Assembly (NCBI GenBank): GCA_019054805.1
Contig: JAHQIY010000045.1
Span: 119,507-183,506, forward strand
Reading direction: 5' to 3'
Length of the DNA: 64,000 nucleotides
From: Brachionus manjavacas
Lineage: Eukaryota > Rotifera > Eurotatoria > Ploima > Brachionidae
The translations under genes were made by a program, and so were the position numbers. The notes beneath the pieces were generated by a model. That model ran no database searches and had not been told where the DNA came from. It saw only the letters and a program-made list of their open reading frames with translations. The stretch's first letter is position 1. Each line of letters starts with the position of its first letter. Of the stretch, positions 1 through 10,293 are shown piece after piece.

Positions 1-23
1 AATCCGAACAATTAATTAGGAAT

Positions 24-45
24 ATTGATATGCACGCATATCAAT
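24..45. promoter_or_regulatory. perfect 10-bp inverted repeat, function unknown
   Basis: The arms ATTGATATGC and GCATATCAAT are perfect reverse complements separated by two bases. No T-run follows on the plus strand. It could be an operator for the gene at 194 or a remnant of the 3' end of a gene outside the window. No clear -35/-10 pair is visible in the rest of 46-180. Confidence 0.4.
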
Positions 46-193
46 AAATAGATTAGCATTATCAGTCGGATTGGTCGATATCTAATCGATTGCGATTCGC
101 TACAATTATGTGAAGATATCTATAGTAGTGAGACAGTAAACCAGATTAGTATGAAAGTAATTTAATGGTTTCGTACGTGCCAAGGAGGTGTTG

Positions 194-991
194 ATGTCGT
201 TATTTAAGAAAACCCTGGCCAGTTTTGGTATTGGATCTGCAAAGGTTGACTCTGTTTTGCAGCAAGAAGTCTTGTATCCAGGACAAAAAGTGAATATTAC
301 GATTCATGTCTATGGTGGGTCGACAGCACAAGAGATCGATAATATCGATCTCAAGCTCTATTGTCGCTATATCAAAGAGGTGCCTGCCAACCCAGATAAG
401 GACAAGCACAATGCAGGGCGTATGCGTCGAGTCCCGACAAGTTATGCCTTGGCTAAATGGTCACTGCCTTACGCTTTTACCATTAATCCGGGTGAAACGC
501 GTGACTTTGAAATTGAGCTCGATGTACCGTGGAACACACCCGTTACCATTGGTGACTCCAAGGTGTGGTTGGAGACAGGCTTGGATATTGCGATGGCAAA
601 AGATCCGACCGACAAAGACATTCTAACCGTCAGGCCTGACCCACTGCTCGACGGTATTTTTACCGCGCTTGAAGAGCAAGGTTTACGTATTCGACAAGTA
701 GAGTGTGAAGAAGTTGACGGCTTTGCGATGCCGTTTGTCCAAGAGTTTGAATTTGTTCCGACCACTGGGCCTTTTCATGGTCGTTGGCGAGAGCTTGAAG
801 TTGTGGCATATCGAACTGACGATAAGTTACAGATGTGGTTTGAGATAGATCGTCACCGAGAAGGTGCAAAGGGCATGCTCGCAAGCTTGTTAGGGATTGG
901 TGATTTGAAACGTCAAATGGAAATTCCTCTCCATACGTCCGCACAGGAAGCGGGCGCACAAGTAATTGCTTACTTGGACGAACACTCTTAA
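194..991 (+). CDS. Spo0M / sporulation-control family protein
   Basis: The product (265 aa) matches the Spo0M family: an arrestin-like beta-sandwich N-terminal half (residues about 1-130) and a second domain after it. The family is named for Bacillus Spo0M, but this organism does not sporulate, so the role here is unknown; cytosolic regulation of cell division or stress has been suggested for homologues. The start at 194 is preferred over the GTG at 188 because a strong Shine-Dalgarno (AAGGAGG, 182-188) lies 5 bases upstream of ATG 194 and overlaps the GTG. No signal peptide or membrane segment is seen. It stands alone, with a hairpin after it. The family call is firm, the function is not. 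Confidence 0.8.
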   Translation: MSLFKKTLASFGIGSAKVDSVLQQEVLYPGQKVNITIHVYGGSTAQEIDNIDLKLYCRYIKEVPANPDKDKHNAGRMRRVPTSYALAKWSLPYAFTINPGETRDFEIELDVPWNTPVTIGDSKVWLETGLDIAMAKDPTDKDILTVRPDPLLDGIFTALEEQGLRIRQVECEEVDGFAMPFVQEFEFVPTTGPFHGRWRELEVVAYRTDDKLQMWFEIDRHREGAKGMLASLLGIGDLKRQMEIPLHTSAQEAGAQVIAYLDEHS

Positions 992-1011
992 CCAAAACTT
1001 AAAAAACTTTC

Positions 1012-1029
1012 AGCTTACAAGTGTAAGCT
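1012..1029. terminator. hairpin downstream of the spo0M-like gene
   Basis: AGCTTACA and TGTAAGCT are perfect arms with an AG loop. On the plus strand no T-run follows; on the minus strand a T-rich run does. It is a weak terminator or a transcript-stabilising hairpin. Confidence 0.35.
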
Positions 1030-1083
1030 TAATGTGCCATACTCTCGAGTAATTATTCCATATTTACTCAGAGTAGGGCACGC

Positions 1084-1737
1084 ATGTCTGCTAATCCTCC
1101 CACTGAATACAGCACGAAAGAAGAGTTCGCTAATACGCTGACCCATGCTCTAGGTATGGTGCTCAGTACTGTCGGCTTAGTTTTACTCTTGCTCAAATCG
1201 ACCGAAAACAATGCGGATACGCTAACAATCACCAGTATGAGTATCTATGGCAGCAGCATGATAGTGCTGTTTCTTGCCTCTACGCTCTACCATGCGATTC
1301 CTTATAAGCGAGCCAAACGAGCATTAAAAACCTTTGACCATTGTGCTATCTACTTATTGATCGCGGGTAGCTACACGCCATTTCTATTAGTGAGCCTACG
1401 TACCCCGCTAGCGATTGGGCTAATGGTAGTGATCTGGAGCATTGCTCTGTTCGGCATCATTATGAAGCTTGCCTTTGTCTACCGTTTTAAAAAGCTTTCT
1501 TTAGTGACTTATCTGACCATGGGTTGGTTATCGCTGATTGTGATATACCAATTGGCGATGAACTTATCGGTTGGTGGGTTAACTCTGCTTGCCGCAGGGG
1601 GAGTGATTTACTCACTGGGAGTGATCTTCTACGTCGCAAAACGCATCCCTTACAATCATGCTATTTGGCACGGATTTGTTCTAGCAGGATGCGCTTGCCA
1701 TTTCTTCGCTATTTATCTCTACGTTGATCCCGTTTAA
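1084..1737 (+). CDS. hemolysin III family / YqfA-type membrane protein (PAQR-like)
   Basis: The 217-aa product is almost entirely hydrophobic, with about seven membrane segments, and matches the hemolysin III/YqfA (TrhA) branch of the PAQR superfamily. Conserved family landmarks are visible: an N-terminal NTLTHALGM segment, STLYHA (about residues 60-65) and a C-terminal IWHGFVLAG...HF stretch; these His residues bind metal in PAQR proteins. The name comes from a Bacillus homologue with hemolytic activity when overexpressed. In gammaproteobacteria it is an inner-membrane protein linked to membrane-fluidity homeostasis, so a toxin role should not be assumed. It converges with trkH, and the two stop codons share the tetramer TTAA at 1734-1737. 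Confidence 0.85.
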   Translation: MSANPPTEYSTKEEFANTLTHALGMVLSTVGLVLLLLKSTENNADTLTITSMSIYGSSMIVLFLASTLYHAIPYKRAKRALKTFDHCAIYLLIAGSYTPFLLVSLRTPLAIGLMVVIWSIALFGIIMKLAFVYRFKKLSLVTYLTMGWLSLIVIYQLAMNLSVGGLTLLAAGGVIYSLGVIFYVAKRIPYNHAIWHGFVLAGCACHFFAIYLYVDPV

Positions 1738-3179
1738 CGTCGCCAGAAGGCTGGGAAAAACAGGACAAGCAAGGTCAAAATTTCCAGCCTTCCCATCAAC
1801 ATCCCTAGGCTTAGTAGCCATTTAGCGGCGTCTGGCAGTGGAGCAAAGTTACCCGTTGGACCGATGACTGCCCCCATACCCGGTCCAACATTGGCAACCG
1901 CAGTAATAGAACCTGAAATACTGGTGATAGGGTCGAGCCCCATAGCACTGAGGCCTCCAGCAATCGCAATGATGGTGATAAAAAACGTCAAACCAAAGGC
2001 GACAACCGAACGGACGATATCGTCGTTTACCGGGCGTTGGTTGTAACGCTGAACAAATACCCCTGACGGGTGGATAAGTTTCATCATCTGCTTGTTAAGT
2101 AGTGTCAGGGCAATCTGAAAACGGAAGATTTTAATCCCGCCCGCAGTTGAACCTGAACAGGCTCCTGCCATCATCAGAAATGCAAACAAGGTAGTAGGAA
2201 GTGCGCCCCAGGCGGTGAAATCTTCCAAGCCAAAGCCTGTCGTGGTAACCACTGAGACAATGTTGAACATGGATACTCGAAGTGCATCTAAAACGGCATA
2301 ACCATCTCTGATCACTAACCAAGCCGCGATGATTAAGCTGCTAACCAAGAACAAGTAGCTAAATCCGCGCACTTGCGCATCTTTGATTAATTCATTGAGA
2401 CGGCGCTTTCTAATTGCTGCAACAAACAGTAAAAACGGCAAGCCACCCAAAAACATAAATAGTGTCGCTACCCAATGTGCCCCATTAGAGAAATGGTTCA
2501 TCGAGCCATCTGATGTGGAATAGCCACCGGTGGATAAGGTGGTAAAGGCGTGGTTGATCGCTTCAAACAGATTCATCCCTGTGAGAAGGTAGCCAACAAT
2601 GCACAAACCCGTCAGTGATAAGTAAACCGCAACAATGTTCTTTGCCACTGTTTTGGCTCTCGGGCTGCTTTTATCTGACCAGTCGGAGGATTCGGTGTGG
2701 AAGAGTTTCATACCACCGACGTTAAGCATAGGTAGTACCGCAACCGCCATCACGATAAAGCCAATCCCACCTAACCATTGCAGTATCGAGCGCCACAATA
2801 AAATGCTCGGTGCCATGTTATCTAGGCCACTGAGTACGGTTGAGCCCGTGGTTGTGATGCCCGACATGGTCTCAAAGTAAGCATCGGTAAAGCTGATGTG
2901 ATTGATAAACACAAAAGGTAGCGCTGCGAACGCACTGGCGATGGTCCACACCAAACTGGTGATAAGGAACATATCGCGCACACTGAGTTTAAATTGTTTG
3001 GTGCGACCAATCGTCAAACAGGCAAAAGCGGCAGTATGAGTAATGATAACAGCCTGGCCAAACTCTAAAAATCCAGACGTACCAGTGATGAAGGCGACCA
3101 ATGTTGGCACGTACATGAACAGGGCTAGCTTAGATAACACTAGCCCGATAACAAACAGTACAGGACGGAAATTGACCAT
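1734..3179 (-). CDS. trkH: Trk system potassium uptake protein TrkH
   Basis: The 481-aa multi-pass membrane protein has the length and repeated pore-loop architecture of Trk[24 protein letters not shown] and a fourth P-loop with VANVGPG are the filter segments of the four pore repeats. It is the K+-translocating subunit of the Trk system and works with the NAD-binding gating protein TrkA, encoded 9 bases upstream on the same strand. The two genes form an operon, trkA-trkH. The gene converges with the YqfA-type gene and shares its TTAA stop region, so there is no intergenic terminator; transcripts from both sides must read into the opposing gene or stop inside it. Confidence 0.95.
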   Translation of the reverse strand: MVNFRPVLFVIGLVLSKLALFMYVPTLVAFITGTSGFLEFGQAVIITHTAAFACLTIGRTKQFKLSVRDMFLITSLVWTIASAFAALPFVFINHISFTDAYFETMSGITTTGSTVLSGLDNMAPSILLWRSILQWLGGIGFIVMAVAVLPMLNVGGMKLFHTESSDWSDKSSPRAKTVAKNIVAVYLSLTGLCIVGYLLTGMNLFEAINHAFTTLSTGGYSTSDGSMNHFSNGAHWVATLFMFLGGLPFLLFVAAIRKRRLNELIKDAQVRGFSYLFLVSSLIIAAWLVIRDGYAVLDALRVSMFNIVSVVTTTGFGLEDFTAWGALPTTLFAFLMMAGACSGSTAGGIKIFRFQIALTLLNKQMMKLIHPSGVFVQRYNQRPVNDDIVRSVVAFGLTFFITIIAIAGGLSAMGLDPITSISGSITAVANVGPGMGAVIGPTGNFAPLPDAAKWLLSLGMLMGRLEILTLLVLFFPAFWRR

Positions 3180-3188
3180 AACCCTTGC

Positions 3189-4565
3189 CTAAAGGAAGAA
3201 CGGACTCGGTTGGAATAGGGCTTCTACGTCAGGGACGTATTTCTTGTCGACCAAGAACATCACCACATGATCATCTTGTTCGATAACGGTACGGTCGTGG
3301 GCAATCAACACTTCCTCGCCACGGACAATTGCACCAATGGTGGTACCTGGTGGAAGTTTGATATCACCAATCGCGCGACCAACAACTTTTGATGTGGTTT
3401 CGTCACCGTGTGCAATGGCTTCGATTGCTTCTGCTGCCCCTCGGCGCAGTGAAGATACGTTAACAATATCGGCACGACGAACGTGGGTCAGCAATGCAGA
3501 AATCGTCGCTTGTTGTGGCGAAATCGCGACATCGATAGCGCCCCCTTGTACAAGATCGACATAAGCACCGCGCTGAATCAGTACCATCACTTTTTTGGCT
3601 CCCATGCGTTTCGCAAGCATGGCAGACATAATGTTGGTTTCATCTTCGTTGGTTAAAGCGATAAACACGTCGACCTGATCGATATTCTCTTCCGCAAGGA
3701 GTTCCTGATCTGCCGCATCACCACAGAAGACGATGGTATTTTCTAGCTCTTCTGACAGCTTTTCCGCACGTTGGTAGCTATGTTCAATCAGTTTAACGCT
3801 GTAGAGCTGTTCTAAGCGACGAGCAAGGCTAGCACCGATGTTACCGCCACCAACAATCATAATACGGCGGTAAGGCTTCTCAAGACGTTGTAGCTCACTC
3901 ATTACTGAGCGGATGTGATTACTTGCTGCAACGAAGAAGACTTCATCGTCAGCTTCAATGATGGTGGTGCCCTGTGGTCTAATTGGTCGGCCCTGGCGGA
4001 AAATCGCCGCAACGCGCGTGTCGATATGTGGCATATGCTCACGTAGGGCTGAGAGTGCATTACCAACCAGTGGTCCACCATAGTAGGCTTTTACGGCAAC
4101 CAAGCTTACCTTCTGCTCAGCAAAGCTCACGACTTGCAGTGCTCCCGGGTATTGAATCAAACGTTCAATGTAGCTAGTGACTAGCTCTTCTGGTGCAATC
4201 AAGTGATCGACAGGTACAGCGCCCGATTGGAATAAAGCTTCCTTCTCAGATAGATATTGAGGGGAGCGAATTCGCGCAATTCGGTTCGGAGTGTTAAATA
4301 GTGTAAAGGCCACCTGACAGGCAGCCATATTGGTTTCATCCATATTGGTGACAGCAACCAACATGTCAGCATCTTGAGCGCCGGCTTCACGCAACACGTC
4401 TGGGTGGCTAGCATAACCATTCACGACACGTAGGTCGTACTTATCTTGCAGCTCACGCAGACGATCTGAGTTGCGGTCTACAATGGTGATGTCGTTGTTC
4501 TCGCCAACTAGGTTTTCCGCCAGTGTGCCGCCAACCTGACCTGCACCGAGGATGATGATTTTCAT
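3189..4565 (-). CDS. trkA: Trk potassium transport regulator TrkA
   Basis: The 458-aa protein has two RCK (KTN) modules, each with a Rossmann nucleotide-binding fold followed by a TrkA-C domain. The first glycine motif is GAGQVGG at residues 7-13; the second (VGGGNIGAS) lies near residue 240. It is a peripheral membrane protein that gates TrkH in response to nucleotides. Its length equals the E. coli protein. It lies downstream of rsmB with a weak intrinsic terminator between, and 9 bases upstream of trkH. This is the same order as E. coli def-fmt-rsmB-trkA, but with trkH attached. Confidence 0.96.
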   Translation of the reverse strand: MKIIILGAGQVGGTLAENLVGENNDITIVDRNSDRLRELQDKYDLRVVNGYASHPDVLREAGAQDADMLVAVTNMDETNMAACQVAFTLFNTPNRIARIRSPQYLSEKEALFQSGAVPVDHLIAPEELVTSYIERLIQYPGALQVVSFAEQKVSLVAVKAYYGGPLVGNALSALREHMPHIDTRVAAIFRQGRPIRPQGTTIIEADDEVFFVAASNHIRSVMSELQRLEKPYRRIMIVGGGNIGASLARRLEQLYSVKLIEHSYQRAEKLSEELENTIVFCGDAADQELLAEENIDQVDVFIALTNEDETNIMSAMLAKRMGAKKVMVLIQRGAYVDLVQGGAIDVAISPQQATISALLTHVRRADIVNVSSLRRGAAEAIEAIAHGDETTSKVVGRAIGDIKLPPGTTIGAIVRGEEVLIAHDRTVIEQDDHVVMFLVDKKYVPDVEALFQPSPFFL

Positions 4566-4592
4566 ACACTAATCTCGTTTAACTACTGAAAA

Positions 4593-4614
4593 GGCGGCGA
4601 CTATTGTCACCGCC
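4593..4614 (-). terminator. weak terminator between rsmB and trkA
   Basis: Nine-base arms (GGCGGCGAC / GTCACCGCC, one mismatch) around a TATT loop. On the minus-strand transcript the hairpin is followed by TTTT. It may attenuate readthrough from rsmB into trkA. Confidence 0.5.
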
Positions 4615-4622
4615 TAACTGTA

Positions 4623-5903
4623 TTACGCGTTTTTGATTAACACTGCGTAGTAGAAGCCGTCCATATCCTCTTCACCAGGTAAGATTTGGCGTCCAGGATT
4701 GTTGATATCAGAACCCACTAGGGTTGCGTTATCAGTGCGCTCAAGGAAAGCTTTTACTTGTAGTACGTTTTCTTTTGGAGTAATTGAACAAGTGGCGTAA
4801 ACCATAGTGCCGCCCACCTTCAATTGGCTCCACATTGCATCCATAATTTCACTTTGTAGCTCAGCTAAGGCGTCAATGTCGTTTGCTCGACGTAACCACT
4901 TAATATCTGGGTGACGTCGAATAACGCCCGTTGCTGAACAAGGTGCATCAAGTAGAATGCGGTCAAATTTTTCGCCTGTCCACCACTCTTGAGGGTAGCG
5001 AGCGTCACCACAAATAACATCGGCACGCAGTTGCAGACGCTCTAAGTTGTCATAGACGCGATCAAGACGTTTGGCGTCACAATCAATCGCAACCACTTCG
5101 GTATCTTCCGTATGCTCAAGAATATGCGCGGTTTTACCACCTGGCGCAGCACAACAATCAAGAATCAGCTCACCATTCTTTGGCTGCAGATAGTTTACTG
5201 ACAACTGAGCAGCAGCGTCTTGTACCGATACCCAACCACGATCGAAACCTGGAAGAAGCGTCACGTCACAAGGCGAGGCCAATTTTATGGCATCAGCAGC
5301 TTCTGGGTGAATGCTGCATTCAATGTTTTCATCTTTCAGCAGTTCTAGATATTCATCACGACTATGGTGCTGGCGATTTACACGCAGCCACATTGGCGCC
5401 TTGCTATTGTTCGCTTCGACTAACTGCTCCCATTGCTCTGGGTAGCTCTCGCGTAACATGTTAAGCAGCCAATTTGGGTGACCATATTTGCCCGCGTTGT
5501 GGCTAACTGCTTTTTCATCTAGCTCTTCTTGTTCACGAAGGTAGCTGCGCAGTACAGCATTGATTAGGCCGCGTAGGCTTGGGCCTTTCAACGTCTTAGT
5601 TCCTTCAACCGTTTCTGCGACGGCAGCGTGTGCTGGAATACGCATGAAACTCAGTTGGTAAATTCCGACCAAGATAAGATGGTGGAAAACACGCTTTTTC
5701 CCTTTGAGTGGATTTTCCATTAGCTCGTTAGCAATAGACTCCAAACGAGGCAAGTAACGCAGCGCGCCATAACAGATCTCTTGTAACAGTGCATGGTCTC
5801 TTGGTCTGATGGTCTTTTGCGCCGCAGGTAATGCGTGTGAAAGAGATTGGCCTTTGTCGACCACTTGGAATAGGACGTTGGCTGCAGCAGCGCGAACATT
5901 CAT
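4623..5903 (-). CDS. rsmB: 16S rRNA (cytosine-967 C5)-methyltransferase RsmB
   Basis: The 426-aa protein methylates C967 of 16S rRNA using S-adenosylmethionine. An N-terminal NusB-like RNA-binding domain (about 1-140) precedes a Rossmann methyltransferase domain. The SAM-binding motif is [10 protein letters not shown] (249-258). The two catalytic cysteines of m5C methyltransferases are visible in DAPCSATG (C322) and YATCSIT (C372). It lies downstream of fmt in the def-fmt-rsmB arrangement typical of gammaproteobacteria. The length is within a few residues of the E. coli enzyme. Confidence 0.96.
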   Translation of the reverse strand: MNVRAAAANVLFQVVDKGQSLSHALPAAQKTIRPRDHALLQEICYGALRYLPRLESIANELMENPLKGKKRVFHHLILVGIYQLSFMRIPAHAAVAETVEGTKTLKGPSLRGLINAVLRSYLREQEELDEKAVSHNAGKYGHPNWLLNMLRESYPEQWEQLVEANNSKAPMWLRVNRQHHSRDEYLELLKDENIECSIHPEAADAIKLASPCDVTLLPGFDRGWVSVQDAAAQLSVNYLQPKNGELILDCCAAPGGKTAHILEHTEDTEVVAIDCDAKRLDRVYDNLERLQLRADVICGDARYPQEWWTGEKFDRILLDAPCSATGVIRRHPDIKWLRRANDIDALAELQSEIMDAMWSQLKVGGTMVYATCSITPKENVLQVKAFLERTDNATLVGSDINNPGRQILPGEEDMDGFYYAVLIKNA

Positions 5904-5924
5904 GATGAATACCTTAAATTAAGG

Positions 5925-5942
5925 GAGGGTGTCTCCACCCTC
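5925..5942. terminator. hairpin between fmt and rsmB
   Basis: Perfect 7-bp arms GAGGGTG / CACCCTC with a 4-base loop in the 72-base gap. No strong T-run follows, so it is likelier an mRNA processing or stabilising hairpin than a full terminator. Confidence 0.4.
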
Positions 5943-5975
5943 AAAATGTACGTTTTCCGATAAGGGAGAATATGT

Positions 5976-6923
5976 TTAAACCAGCTGAGTGCCGACTTCA
6001 AACCAGCTTGCACGAGAGTTCAAGATATCTTGAACAGACATCGCTTTCTTACCTGGAACTTGTAGTTGTTCTAAAACCAGTACGCCATTGCCAGTAGCAA
6101 TGTAGATACCGCTTTTATCTGCTTGCAAGATAGTTCCAGCAGGTTGAGTTGTTGACTGCTCATCGACCCGGCTTTGCCATACTTTGATGCTGTTCTCAGC
6201 AGCGATAAAGTGGCTCATTGGCCAAGGATTGAAAGCACGAACACAACGCTCGATATGTGCAGCGTCGTCATTCCAGTCAATGCGGGCTTCTTCTTTGCTC
6301 AGTTTCTTAGCGTAGTTTGCCAGTGCATCGTCTTGTTTCTCTGGTACCGCTTTACCTAGCGCAATATCTGCTAAACATTCAACTAATGCTTGTGGGCCAA
6401 GTTCTGCCAGCTTTTCGTACATAGAAGTACTGGTATCGCTAGCTTCAATTGGCAAAGTCGCCACTTTGAGCATATCACCGGTATCTAAGCCGATATCCAT
6501 TTGCATAATGGTCACGCCTGTTTCTGCGTCTCCCGCCCAAATAGAGCGTTGGATCGGCGCAGCACCACGCCAGCGTGGCAGAATTGAACCGTGAACGTTA
6601 ATGCAGCCTAGCTTTGGCGTATCAAGCACCGCTTGTGGAAGTAGCATGCCGTAAGCCACCACCACCATGATGTCTGCGTTTAAATCTGCCAGCTCTTGTT
6701 TGGCTTCATCAGACTTAAAGTTTTCTGGCTGATAAACGGGAATATTATGCTCAAGGGCTAATTGCTTAACAGGTGGCGCTGCCAGTTTCTTACCACGACC
6801 AGCAGGACGGTCAGGGTTAGTGTATACAGCAATGACATCGTGCTCCGAAGACAACAACGCCGCCAAGTGACGGGCGGCGAAATCCGGAGTACCAGCAAAA
6901 ACAATTTTCAAAGGTTTGCTCAA
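5976..6923 (-). CDS. fmt: methionyl-tRNA formyltransferase
   Basis: The 315-aa enzyme formylates initiator Met-tRNA with 10-formyltetrahydrofolate. The N-terminal formyltransferase domain carries [15 protein letters not shown] (from N109; H111) and the catalytic Asp in DIGLDTGD (D147). The C-terminal OB-like tRNA-binding domain follows from about residue 205. It lies 27 bases downstream of def, whose product removes the formyl group after translation; the two are co-transcribed. Confidence 0.97.
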   Translation of the reverse strand: MSKPLKIVFAGTPDFAARHLAALLSSEHDVIAVYTNPDRPAGRGKKLAAPPVKQLALEHNIPVYQPENFKSDEAKQELADLNADIMVVVAYGMLLPQAVLDTPKLGCINVHGSILPRWRGAAPIQRSIWAGDAETGVTIMQMDIGLDTGDMLKVATLPIEASDTSTSMYEKLAELGPQALVECLADIALGKAVPEKQDDALANYAKKLSKEEARIDWNDDAAHIERCVRAFNPWPMSHFIAAENSIKVWQSRVDEQSTTQPAGTILQADKSGIYIATGNGVLVLEQLQVPGKKAMSVQDILNSRASWFEVGTQLV

Positions 6924-6950
6924 GGTACCTTCCTTCTATTTAATTAGCGA

Positions 6951-7472
6951 TTAGGCTTTGCTTGCATTCTTCTCGTTGAAGCGCTTGATCTTAGCTAGCT
7001 TGTCTTGAATACGCTTGCGCTTTAAAGGCGAAAGGTAGTCAACAAACAGTTTGCCTTCTAAGTGGTCAAGTTCATGCTGAACACAAATAGCTAATAGGTC
7101 ATCAGCTTCAAATGTGTACTCTTCACCATCACGGTTAAGTGCTTTTACCGTCACTTCCGCTGCGCGTGGCACTAATGCACGTGCGCCAGGGACAGACAGG
7201 CAGCCTTCTTCGATACCATCTTCGCCGCGTTTTTCTAAGATTTCTGGGTTAATCAGAACCATAGGCTCATCACGTGTTTCAGAAATATCGATAACAACGA
7301 TACGTTGGTGGAAATCAACCTGGGTTGCTGCCAGACCAATACCTTCTTCGTCGTACATGGTTTCAATCATGTCATCAACGAACTTTTGAATCTCAGGTGT
7401 CACTTCTTCTACCGGTTTAGCCACGGTGCGAAGACGATCATCTGGGAATGTTAATACTTGTAATACAGACAT
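6951..7472 (-). CDS. def: peptide deformylase
   Basis: This class I peptide deformylase removes N-formyl groups from nascent proteins. The three family motifs are present in order: GIGLAATQ (44-51), EGCLSVP (89-95, metal ligand C91) and QHELDH (132-137, ligands H133 and H137, catalytic E134). The frame is open further upstream to 7547, but I start at 7472 because [11 protein letters not shown] is the usual family N-terminus and gives 173 aa, the normal length. It is first in the def-fmt-rsmB series and divergent from the LysM-dprA operon. Confidence 0.96.
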   Translation of the reverse strand: MSVLQVLTFPDDRLRTVAKPVEEVTPEIQKFVDDMIETMYDEEGIGLAATQVDFHQRIVVIDISETRDEPMVLINPEILEKRGEDGIEEGCLSVPGARALVPRAAEVTVKALNRDGEEYTFEADDLLAICVQHELDHLEGKLFVDYLSPLKRKRIQDKLAKIKRFNEKNASKA

Positions 7473-7648
7473 ATACACTCGAAATGTTGAACTGTGCCGA
7501 ATCAGGATAAACCTCGTTGGCTCAATTCTAGACATTTTATACCTCAAATGACAGCATCAATGCGCTTTTTGAGCCGCTTCTCTTTGTTGTTAACACTCAG
7601 TTTAACAGGGAATGCCATAAGGATAGGTCGCTGATAGGGAGTCGAAAC

Positions 7649-8674
7649 ATGTTACGCATTTGGCGAGGTCTGTTTGTTGTCGTGTTGGTGACGATCGTTA
7701 ATGGGGTCAGTGCTCAAGAAGGGGCTCTATCGATTAACAAACAAGCACCGAAGACTTATACCGTCGTCAAAGGTGACACCTTGTGGGATATTTCAGCACT
7801 GTATCTCGAAAGCCCGTGGCAGTGGCCGCGCTTATGGCAATTGAATTCGAGCATAGTAAACCCGCATCTGATCTTTCCCGGAGATAAACTGACTCTTGTG
7901 TGGCGAGAAGGGCAACCAAAACTGATTCTAAAACCTGTGGTCAGTTTGACGCCCGCTATTCACCAACGAGCAAAACACCCCATCTCGGCCATTAAACCGC
8001 AGTATGTCCAACCTTTCATTGAACACGATCTGTTGTTGGAGGGTGAAGCAAGCCATCAAATGAGTCGAGTGATTGGCAATAGCACCGGGAGTCAGTTGAT
8101 GGATTCACAAAACGTCATCTATATCTCGGCTCACCAAGGTGCTCAAGAGTGGGGAATCTATCGTTTAATGAATGAGTTTAAACGAGCAGACAAAACCGCC
8201 AAAGTGATAAGAAAAATAGCTCATGGACAACTTGTTGCCAGTGATGAGCGTTACTCCTCGCTGCATTTGACTAAACAAAGCCATGAAGTAGTGGTGGGCG
8301 ATATCGCTATGCCTATATCACAGCCTACAAACTCAACCACTTCGCTAAGCTTAACCCCTTTCTCTGGGCAAATTGATAAGGTTGAGATTCTCGGAGCGGT
8401 AGAAGATACCCATTATGTTGGCAAAGACCAAGCTGTGGTGGTTAATCGTGGTGAGTTAGATGGTGTTAAACAAGGCAGTGTGTTTGAGCTGTTTAACTCG
8501 GGCGCTGGTGACGTTAACCATCGTAAAAACAACTCATCAATCCTTTTCCCTGATAGGCGTATTGGCCACATGATGGTTGTCCGTCCTTATCAGCACTTTA
8601 GTATTGCAATCATTACCGACAGTTCAGAAGCAGTCAGTATCGAGACCAAGGTTCATTCCCCAAGGAGTCGGTAG
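7649..8674 (+). CDS. LysM peptidoglycan-binding domain protein, exported
   Basis: The 341-aa product starts with a Sec signal peptide (hydrophobic residues 7-20, probable cleavage after VSA at residue 22). A LysM domain follows (about 35-85, YTVVKGDTLWDIS...W.LN....NPHLIFPGD). The rest has no recognisable domain and probably lies in the periplasm against the cell wall. The gene sits immediately upstream of dprA (3-base gap), as in other vibrios, so the two are probably co-transcribed. Its exact role is not known; a link to cell wall passage during DNA uptake would be speculation. Confidence 0.8.
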   Translation: MLRIWRGLFVVVLVTIVNGVSAQEGALSINKQAPKTYTVVKGDTLWDISALYLESPWQWPRLWQLNSSIVNPHLIFPGDKLTLVWREGQPKLILKPVVSLTPAIHQRAKHPISAIKPQYVQPFIEHDLLLEGEASHQMSRVIGNSTGSQLMDSQNVIYISAHQGAQEWGIYRLMNEFKRADKTAKVIRKIAHGQLVASDERYSSLHLTKQSHEVVVGDIAMPISQPTNSTTSLSLTPFSGQIDKVEILGAVEDTHYVGKDQAVVVNRGELDGVKQGSVFELFNSGAGDVNHRKNNSSILFPDRRIGHMMVVRPYQHFSIAIITDSSEAVSIETKVHSPRSR

Positions 8675-8677
8675 TTT

Positions 8678-9796
8678 GTGACCAATGAAGAGCTCGCGGC
8701 ATGGCTGTCGCTCAACTTTACCCCTAGAGTCGGTCCGAAAACTTTTTCTCGCCTGCTCGCAATAGACTCACCACTCAACATCGTTCAATCTGAACTTCCT
8801 GCGCTTTTAGCCCTTGGATTAAGCGCACAACAGGCTAACTATCTAAAAAACTGTGCGGCGAAAGAGGTAGATCAGTGCTTTGAGTGGCAACAACAATCTG
8901 CTCAACACAACATCATTACTAAGCAAGAGAGCAGTTACCCGGCATTACTTGAACAGGCGGTAGGCTCTCCTCCGATTTTATTCGTTCAAGGCGAGGTGAA
9001 CGGCTTGTCTGAACCTCAAATTGCGATGGTCGGTAGTCGCAATGCCAGTCCTGAAGGGCTCAATACCGCGCGAAGCTTTGCTCGGGCTTTGGTTGAGCAA
9101 GGTCTGACAGTCACAAGTGGTTTGGCCCTTGGCGTGGATGGTTATGCTCATGATGGAGCGCTGCAAGGAGGGGGACGTACACTCGCGGTTCTCGGCAGCG
9201 GTCTAGAGACTATTTACCCAGCTAGACATCGTGAACTTGCTAGGAGAATTCTAGATAGTGGAGGGGCGCTTGTTTCGGAGTTTCATCCTAAAGCGAAGCC
9301 TAAAGCCGATCATTTTCCGCGCCGCAATCGAATTATCAGTGGCCTATCTGTTGGAGTGCTGGTGGTTGAAGCCGCAGAGAAAAGTGGCTCTTTGATTACG
9401 GCGCGCTATGCCATAGAGCAAGGGCGTGACGTGTTTGCTATTCCGGGGTCTATCCACGATTCAAATGCACGCGGCTGTAACCTGTTGATTAAGCAAGGTG
9501 CGTGTTTGGTGATGCGAGTTCAGGACATAGTTGATGAAATAGAGACGCTTTTACGCTGGTCTAATTCCAGTAAGCCACCGATTCAAAATGAACTTTTCGA
9601 GGAAATAGATAGTAAAGAAGAATTGCCATTTCCTCTGCTGTTAGCTAACGTAGGAAGTAAGGCTATACCAGTTGATATTCTTGCAAACAGGACCAATATA
9701 CCTGTGCAGGACGTCATGATGCAGCTCTTGGAGCTTGAGCTTTCAGGGCATGTTGTTGCAGTTTCCGGTGGCTATATTCGAAAGGGGAGGGGCTAG
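8678..9796 (+). CDS. dprA: DNA-processing protein DprA
   Basis: The 372-aa protein protects incoming single-stranded DNA and loads RecA during natural transformation. The central Rossmann-like DprA domain is clear: [37 protein letters not shown] and a basic [11 protein letters not shown] segment. A SAM-like N-terminal domain (1-80) and a winged-helix C-terminal domain (about 310-370) flank it. The start is GTG at 8678 with AAGGAG (8662-8667) ten bases upstream. Vibrios are naturally competent on chitin, where dprA is used. Confidence 0.95.
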   Translation: MTNEELAAWLSLNFTPRVGPKTFSRLLAIDSPLNIVQSELPALLALGLSAQQANYLKNCAAKEVDQCFEWQQQSAQHNIITKQESSYPALLEQAVGSPPILFVQGEVNGLSEPQIAMVGSRNASPEGLNTARSFARALVEQGLTVTSGLALGVDGYAHDGALQGGGRTLAVLGSGLETIYPARHRELARRILDSGGALVSEFHPKAKPKADHFPRRNRIISGLSVGVLVVEAAEKSGSLITARYAIEQGRDVFAIPGSIHDSNARGCNLLIKQGACLVMRVQDIVDEIETLLRWSNSSKPPIQNELFEEIDSKEELPFPLLLANVGSKAIPVDILANRTNIPVQDVMMQLLELELSGHVVAVSGGYIRKGRG

Positions 9797-9801
9797 CTAT
9801 G

Positions 9802-10278
9802 ATGATGGATATCTTAATGTATCTATTCGAAACCTACATCCATAGCGATGCAGAGTTACAAGTCAATCAAGATGAGCTAGAAGAAGAGCTTCTTCGCGCA
9901 GGCTTTCATCAAAAAGACATTTACAAAGCCCTTGTCTGGCTAGAAGAGCTAGCAGCACTGCAGCAAAGTGAAACCCACTCTGCGATTTCGGTGTGCAGCA
10001 CTTCGAACTCGACTCGTATCTATACAACTAAAGAGTGTGAGCGCTTAAGTCTAGAATGCCGCGGCTTTTTGACCTTCTTAGAGCAAGTTAACGTCCTCAC
10101 GACAGAAACTCGTGAGATGGTTATTGACCGCATTATGGGCCTAGAGACGGACGAGTTTGAGCTTGATGATCTGAAATGGATTGTGCTTATGGTGCTATTT
10201 AATGTACCAGGCAATGAGAATGCATACACACTTATGGAAGAGCTGCTGTATACCAAAGAACAAGGTATCCTTCACTAA
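9802..10278 (+). CDS. smg: DUF494 family protein Smg
   Basis: The product (about 158 aa, acidic, helical) matches Smg/DUF494: the N-terminus [14 protein letters not shown] and the C-terminal [17 protein letters not shown]...EELLY are family signatures. Function unknown. Three consecutive ATG codons (9799, 9802, 9805) make the exact start uncertain; I give the middle one. It directly follows dprA and precedes the zinc-finger gene, as in E. coli (smf-smg-yrdD), so it belongs to the same transcription unit. Confidence 0.88.
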   Translation: MMDILMYLFETYIHSDAELQVNQDELEEELLRAGFHQKDIYKALVWLEELAALQQSETHSAISVCSTSNSTRIYTTKECERLSLECRGFLTFLEQVNVLTTETREMVIDRIMGLETDEFELDDLKWIVLMVLFNVPGNENAYTLMEELLYTKEQGILH

Positions 10279-10293
10279 CCTTTCTGAGTTGAT

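Noticed and set aside
660..995. 111-aa minus-strand ORF inside the spo0M-like gene
   Set aside because: It is antisense to a clearly coding frame and has no recognisable features.
1084..1737. Hemolysin III gene as a virulence toxin
   Set aside because: It is the YqfA/PAQR-type membrane protein common in harmless bacteria; the name alone does not show toxin function.
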